Shown one piece after another: positions 44,301-50,243 of a DNA stretch of 54,199 nucleotides. Source of the DNA: JBBIQS01 sp037442205. Lineage in GTDB: Bacteria > Myxococcota > Myxococcia > Myxococcales > UBA5297. The position numbers were made by a program, and so were the translations under genes. Below the pieces are notes generated by a model. The model ran no database searches and had not been told where the DNA came from. It was given only the letters and a program-made list of their open reading frames with translations. Position 1 is the stretch's first letter; each line of letters starts with the position of its first letter. The stretch covers positions 1-54,199 of the forward strand of contig JBBIQS010000056.1 of NCBI GenBank assembly GCA_037442205.1, in the 5' to 3' direction.

Positions 44301-46173
44301 TGGTGTCGACGGTGATCGAAGCGTGGGCGACCGGGCTGACGTTGCCGGCGCGATCGACGAACTGGACGTAGAGATCCTTGAGCCCGTCGTTGGCATGTCC
44401 CGCGTCGGAGCCAGAGGCAGGGAGCGTGTAGGCATAGTCGCGGACGTAGTCGAACTCGAGCGCTGGGTTGGCCAGCGGCGGCACCCCGGCATCGACCGCG
44501 GAGGTGGCCGGATCGCGCGCCAGCCGCACCTTCCACAGGCCGCTGGTGTCGTCCTGGGCCACCAGGGTGAGCGTGAGCTGCTGGTCTCGGCGGGTGAAGG
44601 CGGCGCCGCCCTCGACGGCCAGCGGCGCGATCGAGGGATCGAATGCCGGGCCGACGGTGTCGACGATGACGCTGGCCGAGAAAACCCGCGAGGCGGTCCC
44701 GGAGGCGTCCTGGTACTGGGCGAAGACGGTGTGCTTTCCCTCGCTCGGGCCGAGGGTGAAGGCCTTGGTCCCGGAGTAGGGACCGAAGCCGACCCCGGCG
44801 AAAGCACCGTCTTCGCTGGCGCGCACCTGCTGGGCGCCCGGCGGGAAGGTGAACTTGAGGGTCACGTCGCGGTGGTGGGTGTAGCCGGCGGCGTGGGCGC
44901 TGTTCGGCTCGCCGTCGTCGATGACGAACTCGCCGGTGGCGGCCCCCAGCTGCAGCGTCGGGACGCGCGTCTCCTTGCCCGGGGCCACGGTGACCCGCTG
45001 CTGGGCGGCGAAGTAGCCCGGCGCCCGCGCCTCGACGTCGACGTCGCCGATGGCCGGGACACGCTCCAGCCGCCAGCTGCCGCTCGCGGGATCGGCCGGA
45101 TCGGGTGTGACGACCGCCTGCATCGAGTAGCCGACCACCACCACCGTCGGCAATGAGTCGAGCGAGGCAATGGCCCGCGCGTCGGAGAGGGTGACCATGC
45201 CGGTGAGCGCCCCGACGTTGAGCTGCATCACGATGGCGTCGTCGGCCAGCTGGGTCGTCTGGCCGGCCAGCAGCGTCAGCGTGCGGCCGGGATTGGGGTC
45301 GTGGAAGTTGGCCAGCGAGACCTGCAGCGAGCGGGTGCCGGCCTCGAGCTGGCCGATCTCGAAGAGCCCGTCGGCGCCGACGGTGAACTGGCCCATCCCG
45401 CCGCCGACGACCACCGTGGCTCCGTTGGCCGGGGCGTAGCCGGCGCTGCAGTCGTAGCCGGCCAGCGTCACCCCGCCGCAGTCGACCAGCACCTTGCCTT
45501 TGACCACCGCGGGGTTGACCTGCAGTTGCAGGTGCAGCTCGCCGGCGCTGGAGGCTTTGCCCGACTCGATGAGGATGCCGCTGACCGCCCTGTCGAAGTA
45601 GTTCGGATAGGTGGCCACCAGGGTGTAGGTCCCCGGCGCCAGCGAGACCTCGAAACGGCCCTGGCTGTCGCAGAGCGACTCCTGGACGAAGAGCGCCGCC
45701 TGGCCGGTTCGCTCGAGGAAGACCTGGAGCTTGGCGCCGGCCGCCGCCGTGCCGTTCTGCAGCAGCACCTGGCCCGACACCGTGCCATTGGCCGCTGACG
45801 AGGGCAGGCGGGTGGGAGTGACCGTGCCCAGGTCATAGACAGTTCCAGGCCCGATCTCGATGTTGGGCCGGGAGTACGGGAAGAAGCCCTGGGCCTCGAT
45901 CTGCAGCGAGTAGGTCCCCGGGTCGAGGTTGGCGAAGGAGAAAACACCCGAGGAATCGGGAGTGACCGACGGCTGGCTCAGCCCGCTCGAGTCGGTGAGG
46001 GTCACCTTCTCGCCGCCGGCCGGGTTGGAAGTGCGGTCCATCACGCCCTTGACCACGCCCTTGGCCTGCTGGGCGGCGGGAGTGCCGGGGTCGAAGGGAT
46101 TGGTGTGGGCCACTTCGGTGGTGCAGGCGGAAGCGGCGGCCAGGAAGATGCCGGCGGCGAGGAGACGGCGCAT
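38386..46173 (-). CDS. Giant multidomain lipoprotein (2595 residues)
   Basis: Longest gene of the window. Lipobox AASAC (Cys 17) anchors it to a membrane, probably on the cell surface. Residues about 38-410 hold four carboxypeptidase-regulatory-like (Ig-type) domains with 'G.f....l.PGtY.l' ends. Residues about 425-1315 hold at least eight Ig-like modules each ending in a 'RD.AGN' strand and 'VDT.PP' linker; the unit at about 723-913 is repeated at about 1010-1210. A Fibronectin-III-like region follows at about 1440-1560. The last about 1000 residues show at least ten copies of a beta-hairpin motif in which an aromatic and Cys are followed by a second Cys and Trp (for example WCARSSDC...W, GQCAVAGSCADPTAW, GGCDFAANGC...W, ATCPGGAGC...W), probably disulfide-closed sialidase/BNR-like propeller blades. 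No catalytic residues recognised; adhesion is a guess. Confidence 0.88.
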   Translation of the reverse strand: MRRLLAAGIFLAAASACTTEVAHTNPFDPGTPAAQQAKGVVKGVMDRTSNPAGGEKVTLTDSSGLSQPSVTPDSSGVFSFANLDPGTYSLQIEAQGFFPYSRPNIEIGPGTVYDLGTVTPTRLPSSAANGTVSGQVLLQNGTAAAGAKLQVFLERTGQAALFVQESLCDSQGRFEVSLAPGTYTLVATYPNYFDRAVSGILIESGKASSAGELHLQLQVNPAVVKGKVLVDCGGVTLAGYDCSAGYAPANGATVVVGGGMGQFTVGADGLFEIGQLEAGTRSLQVSLANFHDPNPGRTLTLLAGQTTQLADDAIVMQLNVGALTGMVTLSDARAIASLDSLPTVVVVGYSMQAVVTPDPADPASGSWRLERVPAIGDVDVEARAPGYFAAQQRVTVAPGKETRVPTLQLGAATGEFVIDDGEPNSAHAAGYTHHRDVTLKFTFPPGAQQVRASEDGAFAGVGFGPYSGTKAFTLGPSEGKHTVFAQYQDASGTASRVFSASVIVDTVGPAFDPSIAPLAVEGGAAFTRRDQQLTLTLVAQDDTSGLWKVRLARDPATSAVDAGVPPLANPALEFDYVRDYAYTLPASGSDAGHANDGLKDLYVQFVDRAGNVSPVAHASITVDTIPPQATSLTVDPGTGAEPGYTNSSRVSLHLSATEQLGDGVLVKIAGNAADLSTAIYRPLQTAMTADLDAPSVDGPKDLLARFADLAGNEAPDVPAHVTLDTGLPTISVTVAGLRNGSVTSRVLNLTVVASDSGSGLATNSIQISESPTFSGATWGPYQASASFTLASPDGSKTIYLRARDKAGNVAETSVTLALDTQPPSGILLLGNGTGYSKSLSVPVSLLGAPPDLDQIAIATDVASLDCSTATYAPYTGGLSATFSADGAHTVLVCLMDQAGNRSPAALSGSVFVDGVLPGGNAAIAEAVGGVIGRRDVTLDLTGVLDPAPSSGLSLMQVLVDSASFTGNWEPFAVKSRTILFPAVDGAHAVNVQVRDNAGNVYTAPAVNVMLDTVAPTVTLTVNGLSNGYVRTNPVTLTIAANDPGGSGLATNAMDLALSPSFTVPNWTPFNASPTVTLAGDGPATVYLRVRDVAGNIREASASFILDTQPPTALGLKLPNATCSGTTCFSTVRDVALALDTPSPDLDGTASVAPPGTTLNCGNAALYTQATSALHAPFAADGKALPVLVCLRDKAGNVSAAPLSAMVTVDTAVPTVSVTSPAPNSFAGSNTVAVGVSASDATSGVASIGFGSLPTLADATWMSFAGGAATFNAATAGGDGSRTIYLAVRDAAGLQSATASLTVVVDTTPPYWVAAPSTSVSAIKSTAKVPVTFAAADQLDVTGLQVGFAQVEGKWDAVAKAWVPIAVAPDCKPTSNASFAPFQAAISPIQLTLTGADPKFYFLYACLRDTAGNFLGPTQLNRTVRLDDTAPAAPFVNLVTVVPDGVQLYWTDASADTAYFEVDGSTDKTFATGVTTVATGTGTCDANGQGIDPTQRVAPPMSLHFTQATPYHAWYFRVRAIDCAGNKSLDSSPVQASPNVGSVPFPSAAPGSVVLFADGPDLWAHYPVGDGVSEAVAHCRAASMDCHDPASWQLGQMALGGTGFSFYEPAAMFADQATVFMAQTVTDGANYKLVASWCARSSDCTVGVNWTQMTLRTFASPAAATWPAAATSASAHFIGYLRKPNPAPAGNSPFRFTFKRCTRASGSGCRAAADWIDVDYDLPAMALNTSGAMEPRFRVTLAGSDAGPYLGFRTSDCAGCGCSTDPYNEPTGPGQAGWARCTNGCSDVGAVACGCGAGSSSCGNLGIGRMDRGAPDATPPWLANTAYALNSVIEGLAPGGVAYFKATTAGTSGGALPSWPSSGTIADGSVVWTYQGQVPFDALPPVVQTVGSIAYVTFATRYSTSPGVAPLMDHVYFRRCGLPGTLCHYPGNYSPPLDLAGVQAPAAGRSSVAFAVSGAAAKIAYSDPNARALEVLTYPLSATTNPPVAGDFTYDAYSLAEYVQPSAAAVGDSLFLASATRDWIPQVLTPLVGAPYGVSVGPRLGTLQFLWTPFQTAASYLVSYQPGLPSTPWASSASSFDPRIGQLELTAPAATTYSGTVRTSTAQGPGPAARPWEASAFVETASAHVPGPSTAMAVSLTTDGASPTKVFSGYASSDGITLGQCAVAGSCADPTAWTWGTVNGFAGWKSLQLTSDVPRDWSSGQVCSSTPVVFGGGRWSDSALYLGGCDFAANGCTSTASGWPSGWSGIGPAANTASTLRIGGAHLQATTSDGAGKLSVSYCDGGSAFPRTIGSYWGRAPCTLNKWPGPGMVSDVGAAANPARCLNAANWTTAAPKAPVVLGSGGGAVVGMPHPTWGWVAAQAYSAGFPEATPSIGFWGCVRNSLSGTLGFPFYDAHDCTVATAWSHADIATTSQATALDLHIVTDNLNTFGATTDATTAGGAFISYYDRGWRIAGCYSAADIGSWGCAAYWNGAAFSQAANGGGPGANWSSTLVAPGVFAPIASSLRTINGDLVAAFLENGRMLFATCPGGAGCMNTDAWSVVVVARTSGATAFNGAGILAPGTGFQSFLLDPTYPTGGAAGWSLMSGGGWHRP

Positions 46174-46190
46174 GGAGCCCCCGAGGCTCC
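46174..46190 (-). promoter_or_regulatory. Hairpin abutting the start codon of the giant lipoprotein
   Basis: On the minus strand GGAGCC, five loop bases and GGCTCC form a perfect 6-bp hairpin ending right at the ATG. The loop and arm contain the only G-rich candidate ribosome-binding site, so the stem could restrict translation. Confidence 0.45.
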
Positions 46191-46325
46191 CGCGCGCTCG
46201 AGATCCTAGAGCCCGCGGGGTTCAAAATTGGCGAACGGCCGGTCGAGCTTACTTCAATGCTTGACCGCCCTGCCGCGCCGGGGTGCGTCAAAAATGCACG
46301 TCTCGTTTTGGGGGGCTCGTCGGCT

Positions 46326-47168
46326 CTAGCCGATGGCTGCGTTGTCGATGAGCCGGGTGCTGCCGCAGAAGGCGGCGACCAGCATCCGCGCCGGCCGATC
46401 GAGGATCTCCACCGGCTCCAGGGTCGCGGGATCGACCAGGGCCAGGTAGTCCTCGCGCAGGTTGCGCGAGACCAGCTCGGCGCGCGCCGCCTCGAGGATG
46501 AGCTGCGCCCGCCGCTCGCCGCTCTGGCGGAGGCTGGCGGCCGCAGCCAGCGCCCGCGACAGCCCCAGCGCCCGCTGCCGCTCGTCGGGGCTGAGATAGG
46601 CGTTGCGCGAGCTCATCGCCAGCCCGTCGCTCTCGCGGATGATCGGCATCCCCAGCACCTCGACCCCGAAGCCGAGGTCGCGGGCCATCCGCTTGAGGAC
46701 CTGCAGCTGCTGGTAGTCCTTCTCGCCGAAGAGCGCGACGTCGGGCAGGAAGACGTTGAAGAGCTTGGCCACCACCGTGGCCACCCCGCGGAAGTGGCCC
46801 GGCCGGCTGGCGCCGCAGTGCCGCTTCTGCAGCTCGGTGACCTCGACGTAAGTCTGGTAGCCCTCGGGATAGACCTCCTTGACCTCTGGCGCCCAGACGA
46901 AGTCCGCTCCCGCCGACTCGCACTTCTTCACGTCCCCGGCCTCGTCCCGCGGATAGCGCGACAGGTCCTCCTTAGGGCCGAACTGCGCCGGGTTGACGAA
47001 GATGCTGGCCGCGCAGACCTCGGCGCGCCGCTTCCCCTCGCGGATCAGCGACAGGTGCCCCTCGTGCAAGAAGCCCATGGTCGGCACCAGCGCCAGCCGC
47101 TTCCCGTCGCGCCTGAGCTGCTGCACCCGCGCGCGCACCTCGGCCGCGGTCCGGAGGATGTCGATCAT
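46326..47168 (-). CDS. panC: Pantoate--beta-alanine ligase
   Basis: 280 residues, standard PanC length. It makes pantothenate from pantoate, beta-alanine and ATP in the cytoplasm. The adenylate-forming HxGH signature is MGFLHEGHLSLI (32-43), and FVNPAQFGPKEDLSRYPRD, RPGHFRGVATVVAKLFN, FGEKDYQQL and the KMSKS-like SDGLAMSSRN are all intact. It follows panB by 18 bases on the same strand. The ATG at 47168 matches the family N-terminus. Confidence 0.97.
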   Translation of the reverse strand: MIDILRTAAEVRARVQQLRRDGKRLALVPTMGFLHEGHLSLIREGKRRAEVCAASIFVNPAQFGPKEDLSRYPRDEAGDVKKCESAGADFVWAPEVKEVYPEGYQTYVEVTELQKRHCGASRPGHFRGVATVVAKLFNVFLPDVALFGEKDYQQLQVLKRMARDLGFGVEVLGMPIIRESDGLAMSSRNAYLSPDERQRALGLSRALAAAASLRQSGERRAQLILEAARAELVSRNLREDYLALVDPATLEPVEILDRPARMLVAAFCGSTRLIDNAAIG

Positions 47169-47186
47169 CGATTGGCTCTCTTGCGG

Positions 47187-48071
47187 TCAGACCGGGACGC
47201 CGTACACCGGTCCCTTTTCGTCCCGCTCCTGGCCCTCGTCCTCCTTGACCAGCCGCATCGAGCTGGAGCGGAAGGAGTGGGCCTCGTCGGGGAAGGAGGA
47301 GTCCTTGACCTCTCGCAGGTACTGGCGGGCCGCCCCGGTGACCACCTCGAAGAGGTTGGCGTAGGCCTTGACGAACTTGGGCTTGAAGTCGGGGTTCATT
47401 CCCAGCGCGTCGTAGCAGACCAGCACCTGGCCGTCGGCGTAGACCCCGGCCCCGATCCCGATGGTCGGGATGGACAGCCGCAGGGTGATCTCCTTGGCCA
47501 GCTCCATCGGGATTCCCTCGAGCACCAGCGCGAAGGCCCCGGCCTTCTCCAGCGCCTGGGCGTCGGCGAGCAGCTTGCGCGCCTTCTGCTCGTCGCGGCC
47601 CTGGACCACGTAGCCGCCCATCTTGTGGACCGACTGCGGGGTCAGCCCGATGTGGCCCATCACCGGGATGCCGGCGCGGACGATCCGCTCGACCACCTCG
47701 GCGAACTCGGCCCCGCCCTCGAGCTTCACCGACTCGGCGCCGCCCTCGGCCACCAGCCGGCCGGCGTTGCGCACCGCGTCCTCGGGCGAGGCCTGGTAGC
47801 TCATGAACGGCATGTCGCCCACCACGTGCGCCCGCTGCGCCGCCCGGCTCACCGCGCGGCAGTGGTAGACCATCTGCTCCATGGTCACCGGCAGGGTGGA
47901 CTTCTCGCCCTGGATCACCATCCCCAGCGAGTCGCCGACCAGCAGCACCTCGACCCCGGCCTGGTCGAACAGGCGAGCGAAGGAGGCGTCGTAGGCGGTG
48001 AGCATGGCGATCTTCTCGCCCGCCTGCTTCATCTTGCGCAGCGTGTGGATGGTGATCTTCGACGGCTGCAT
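47187..48071 (-). CDS. panB: 3-methyl-2-oxobutanoate hydroxymethyltransferase
   Basis: 294 residues. First committed step of pantothenate synthesis: transfers hydroxymethyl from methylenetetrahydrofolate to 2-oxoisovalerate. Conserved parts are MLTAYDASFARLFDQAGVE, LVGDSLGMVIQG (metal Asp), VVGDMPFMSYQ, VKLEGG, GIPVMGHIGLTPQSVH, LVLEGIP with catalytic Glu, and PTIGIGAGVYADGQVLVCYD. The C-terminal extension after about 265 is charged and not conserved. The ATG at 48071 has GAGG upstream, but that element lies in the 3' arm of a hairpin (48075-48110). It is preceded by a leader of about 230 nt with three hairpins. Confidence 0.97.
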   Translation of the reverse strand: MQPSKITIHTLRKMKQAGEKIAMLTAYDASFARLFDQAGVEVLLVGDSLGMVIQGEKSTLPVTMEQMVYHCRAVSRAAQRAHVVGDMPFMSYQASPEDAVRNAGRLVAEGGAESVKLEGGAEFAEVVERIVRAGIPVMGHIGLTPQSVHKMGGYVVQGRDEQKARKLLADAQALEKAGAFALVLEGIPMELAKEITLRLSIPTIGIGAGVYADGQVLVCYDALGMNPDFKPKFVKAYANLFEVVTGAARQYLREVKDSSFPDEAHSFRSSSMRLVKEDEGQERDEKGPVYGVPV

Positions 48072-48300
48072 CTGGCGCCTCGCTTGGCTCCCTAAGGAGC
48101 CTCCAGGCGCGGCCAGCGCCCGGCTCGATGACACCGCACTCGAAGCCGGGCACGAGGGCCTCCTCTTGAAGGAGAGGCCCTCGCCGTCTTTGGCTCCGTC
48201 CCGGTCCCGAGGTGAAAACGATGGGATCCGTGCGGGTGCTGCTATGTGGCCCTGCCCTGCTCAAAACGCGTCGCAGTCCGAATTCGGATCCACGCGCGGC
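48072..48300 (-). ncRNA. Structured 5' leader of panB-panC (candidate pan-type regulatory RNA)
   Basis: The stretch between panB and its predicted promoter holds three hairpins in a row. Hairpin 1 (48154-48182) has a perfect 9-bp stem. Hairpin 2 (48118-48151) has an 11-bp stem with one bulged base. Hairpin 3 (48075-48110) has a 6-bp inner stem (48086-48091 with 48096-48101) and a 6-bp outer stem (48075-48080 with 48105-48110); the outer stem's 3' arm carries the GAGG ribosome-binding site and ends 3 bases before the panB ATG. No T-run follows any stem, so control would act on translation. An RNA motif called 'pan' has been described in leaders of panB/panC/panD genes, including in deltaproteobacteria; whether this belongs to it (two conserved bulged adenosines) I could not establish. 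Confidence 0.45.
48277..48288. promoter_or_regulatory. Perfect 12-base palindrome downstream of the panB promoter
   Basis: TCCGAATTCGGA, about 18 bases downstream of the predicted -10. The position just after the transcription start suits an operator; no known regulator is implied. Confidence 0.3.
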
Positions 48301-48305
48301 CCAAA

Positions 48306-48334
48306 AACGTAACCCAGTGAAAAGCGCTTGCCAA
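48306..48334 (-). promoter_or_regulatory. Predicted sigma-70-type promoter of panB-panC
   Basis: On the minus strand TTGGCA (-35, 48329-48334, 5/6 match), 17-base spacer, TACGTT (-10, 48306-48311, 3/6 match). It lies in the 324-base gap after the deoxynucleoside kinase gene. The rest of that gap between 48335 and 48395 holds nothing I can identify; no intrinsic terminator for the upstream gene was seen. Confidence 0.45.
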
Positions 48335-48395
48335 GATTGTCGGAGCCGGTCTTCGGGGCCCCGATCGTCGGTTGCTCAGCAGAGCTTGGAGCCGC

Positions 48396-49052
48396 TCAGC
48401 CCTCAGCCTTGGTGCCCAGGGGGTTGTAGTACTGCGTCCCCTTGCGCATCCGCTTGACGGTGGCGAGCAGGTTCTCCAGGTCGGTGGGGTTGCCGACGTA
48501 GTCGATGTCGCTGGTGTTGACCACCAGGAGCGGGGTCTCGGTGTAGTGGAAGAAGAAGTCGTTGTAGGCGGTGCACACGCTCTGCAGGTAGTCGGCGTCG
48601 AACTTGCGCTCGAACTCGCGGCCCCGCTTCTTGATCCGCGCCAAGAGCACGTCCATCCGCGCCTGCAGGTAGATCACCAGGTCCGGCTTGACCACCCGCG
48701 GGCCCATCAGGTCGTAGACCCGGTGGTAGAGCGACAGCTCGTTGGGGTCGAGGGTGATCGAGGCGAAGATCCGGTCCTTGGCGAACAGGTAGTCGCTGAC
48801 GGTGACCTGGTTGAACAGGTCCTGCTGGAACAGCTCCTGCTGCTGCTTGAAGCGGCTGAGCAGGAAGAAGATCTGGGTCTGGAAGGCGAACTTGGCCCGG
48901 TCGCCGTAGAAGTTCGACAGGAACGGGTTCTCCTCGACGATCTCGAAGATGGTTCGGGCCTTGTGCTGCTTGGCCAGGGCGTTGACCAGCGAGGTCTTGC
49001 CAACGCCGATGGGGCCCTCGACCGCGATGTAGCGCGCCCGCTCGGTGGTCAT
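48396..49052 (-). CDS. Deoxynucleoside kinase
   Basis: 218 residues. Phosphorylates deoxynucleosides (deoxyguanosine/deoxyadenosine kinase-like family) in the salvage pathway. P-loop GPIGVGKTS (13-21), FEIVEENPFLSNFYGD with the substrate-binding Glu, and a long helix region FQTQIFFLLSRFKQQQEL. The DRIFA (E/DRS-type) catalytic motif and a LID region with RIKKRGREFERKFD follow. Substrate preference cannot be told. The ATG at 49052 fits the family start. Its own promoter is predicted upstream (49122-49151). It precedes panB on the same strand, separated by 324 bases. Confidence 0.92.
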   Translation of the reverse strand: MTTERARYIAVEGPIGVGKTSLVNALAKQHKARTIFEIVEENPFLSNFYGDRAKFAFQTQIFFLLSRFKQQQELFQQDLFNQVTVSDYLFAKDRIFASITLDPNELSLYHRVYDLMGPRVVKPDLVIYLQARMDVLLARIKKRGREFERKFDADYLQSVCTAYNDFFFHYTETPLLVVNTSDIDYVGNPTDLENLLATVKRMRKGTQYYNPLGTKAEG

Positions 49053-49121
49053 TCGCTTCCCGCCACGATCCAGAGGAGTTGCCTGCGACGGCGACGCACG
49101 TTCACAGGTAAAAAGCGCGCG

Positions 49122-49151
49122 ATTCTAATCACAGCGATTTGCGCCTTGTAA
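49122..49151 (-). promoter_or_regulatory. Predicted promoter of the deoxynucleoside kinase gene
   Basis: On the minus strand TAGAAT (-10, 49122-49127; 5/6 match) with TTACAA (-35, 49146-49151; 4/6 match) at 18 bases. The local stretch is AT-rich compared with its surroundings. The leader to the ATG would be about 60 bases. Confidence 0.45.
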
Positions 49152-49253
49152 AGGAGGCTTGCCTCAAATCAGCACTTGCCCCAGCGCCCCCGAGGCGCCG
49201 CCCGCCCGGGAGGGATCGCCAGTCGCGCCGCGGACATCCGAGCGCTCTCCGGC

Positions 49254-49283
49254 TTGACCATGACGAGTATCGTCACGTATTGT
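49254..49283 (+). promoter_or_regulatory. Predicted promoter with operator-like inverted repeat in its spacer
   Basis: TTGACC (-35, 49254-49259), 18-base spacer, TATTGT (-10, 49278-49283). The spacer contains a perfect inverted repeat TGACGA-GTA-TCGTCA (49261-49275), and a further TGTCA half-site lies just after. It would drive the small gene starting at 49297, leaving a leader of only about 7 bases. Confidence 0.5.
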
Positions 49284-49296
49284 CACGCCAAGCTCG

Positions 49297-49566
49297 ATGA
49301 AGACCAAGGCACCGACAGGGCGCGGGCGGCGCGTCGCCGTCCAAGAGCGGGAGGAGGTCCCTCCTCCCGGGGCGGAGGCCCTCTGGCCGATCGCCATGCT
49401 GCGCATCGCCATGGAGCTCAAGCGCCCCGGCTCGCCCGGACTGGAGCAGATCATCGAGGGCGTGGCCCAGCGGATGGGCATCGACAAGGCGGCCTTCGAG
49501 AAGTTCCTCTCCGAGAACCTCGGCGTGCTCGAGCAGCAGGCGCGCGACAAGGGCTACCTGCGCTAG
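49297..49566 (+). CDS. Small hypothetical protein
   Basis: 89 residues, cytoplasmic. A basic, disordered N-terminus (about 1-22) is followed by a mostly helical body: LWPIAMLRIAMELKRPGSP, IIEGVAQRMGIDKAAFEKFL and a C-terminal LGVLEQQARDKGYLR. This resembles a small helix-turn-helix-like fold, but no DNA-binding family is recognised. It has its own well-formed promoter overlapped by an inverted repeat, which suggests tight or auto-regulation (inference). It converges with the second multihaem cytochrome gene; the 101 bases between hold nothing identifiable. Confidence 0.68.
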   Translation: MKTKAPTGRGRRVAVQEREEVPPPGAEALWPIAMLRIAMELKRPGSPGLEQIIEGVAQRMGIDKAAFEKFLSENLGVLEQQARDKGYLR

Positions 49567-49667
49567 CGCTTGAACTGAAGCACCTCATCCCGGCTGCAGC
49601 TCCGTCCCCCGCGAACGAAGCAGTCGACGAAGGCGAGAGGCCTCGGCTCCGGCCCCGCAGCTTTTCG

Positions 49668-50243
49668 TTAGTCGCCCGGAGCGCCGGGCGCGAACGCCCG
49701 CTGGTGGGAATGGCAGCGCCCGCACCAGCCGCTCTCGTGCGGCGCGGCGGTCCCCGCCGAGTTGTAGTGCCCGGTCGCCCGGTGGCAGACCTCGCACAGG
49801 CCGCTGCCCGCCGGCTGGCCGTCGACGCCCGCCCGGACCAGGCCCTCGGGGCTGGCGCCCTCGGCCTTGGTGACGTGGACCTGAGCGGCGCTCCCCGCCG
49901 GCGTGACGATCGACTCCTTGAGCAGGAAGGCGTTGGCGCTGCCGTGGGGCGTGTGGCAGCCGGTGCATTCGGCGCCCGCCGGGTGGGCCTGCTCGCTGTG
50001 GCAGTTCGAGCACGGCCGGCGCACGGCGTGGCCGGGCCCGTAGGCGCTGAGGTAGGCGTGGCAGTCCTCGCAGCGGAAGAGCAGCCGGTGCGAGGAGGGA
50101 TGCGACCAGGGCTCTTCCTTGTCGGCGTGGCAGCGGAAGCAGGCCAGCGGCCCGTCAACGCCGGCGTCGGGGGTCTCGAAGCGGCCGACCTCGACGCACG
50201 ACGCGCTGGCCAGGGCGGCCAGGATCAGGAGCGCGCCTCTCAT
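49668..50243 (-). CDS. Six-haem c-type cytochrome lipoprotein
   Basis: 191 residues. Lipobox SASC (Cys 16) shows it is lipid-anchored, unlike the membrane-helix-anchored cytochrome of the first module. Six CxxCH sites start at C35, C58, C78, C93, C150 and C174, many spare histidines can serve as second axial ligands (for example HPSSHRLLFRC, GPGHAV). Periplasmic electron acceptor of the GMC dehydrogenase encoded just upstream; its start overlaps that gene's stop by ATGA. Last gene of a three-gene module; no quinol-oxidising partner is encoded beside it. Confidence 0.9.
   Translation of the reverse strand: MRGALLILAALASASCVEVGRFETPDAGVDGPLACFRCHADKEEPWSHPSSHRLLFRCEDCHAYLSAYGPGHAVRRPCSNCHSEQAHPAGAECTGCHTPHGSANAFLLKESIVTPAGSAAQVHVTKAEGASPEGLVRAGVDGQPAGSGLCEVCHRATGHYNSAGTAAPHESGWCGRCHSHQRAFAPGAPGD

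Noticed and set aside
42000..45000. Repeated 'RD.AGN' coding segments as a CRISPR-like or DNA tandem repeat
   Set aside because: The repeats are conserved at protein level with diverged DNA and variable spacing, as expected for Ig-like domains.
48281..48293. EcoRI-BamHI-like GAATTCGGATCC string as possible cloning-vector contamination
   Set aside because: Sequence on both sides is ordinary high-GC genomic sequence with correctly placed genes and a plausible promoter, so chance is the simpler explanation.
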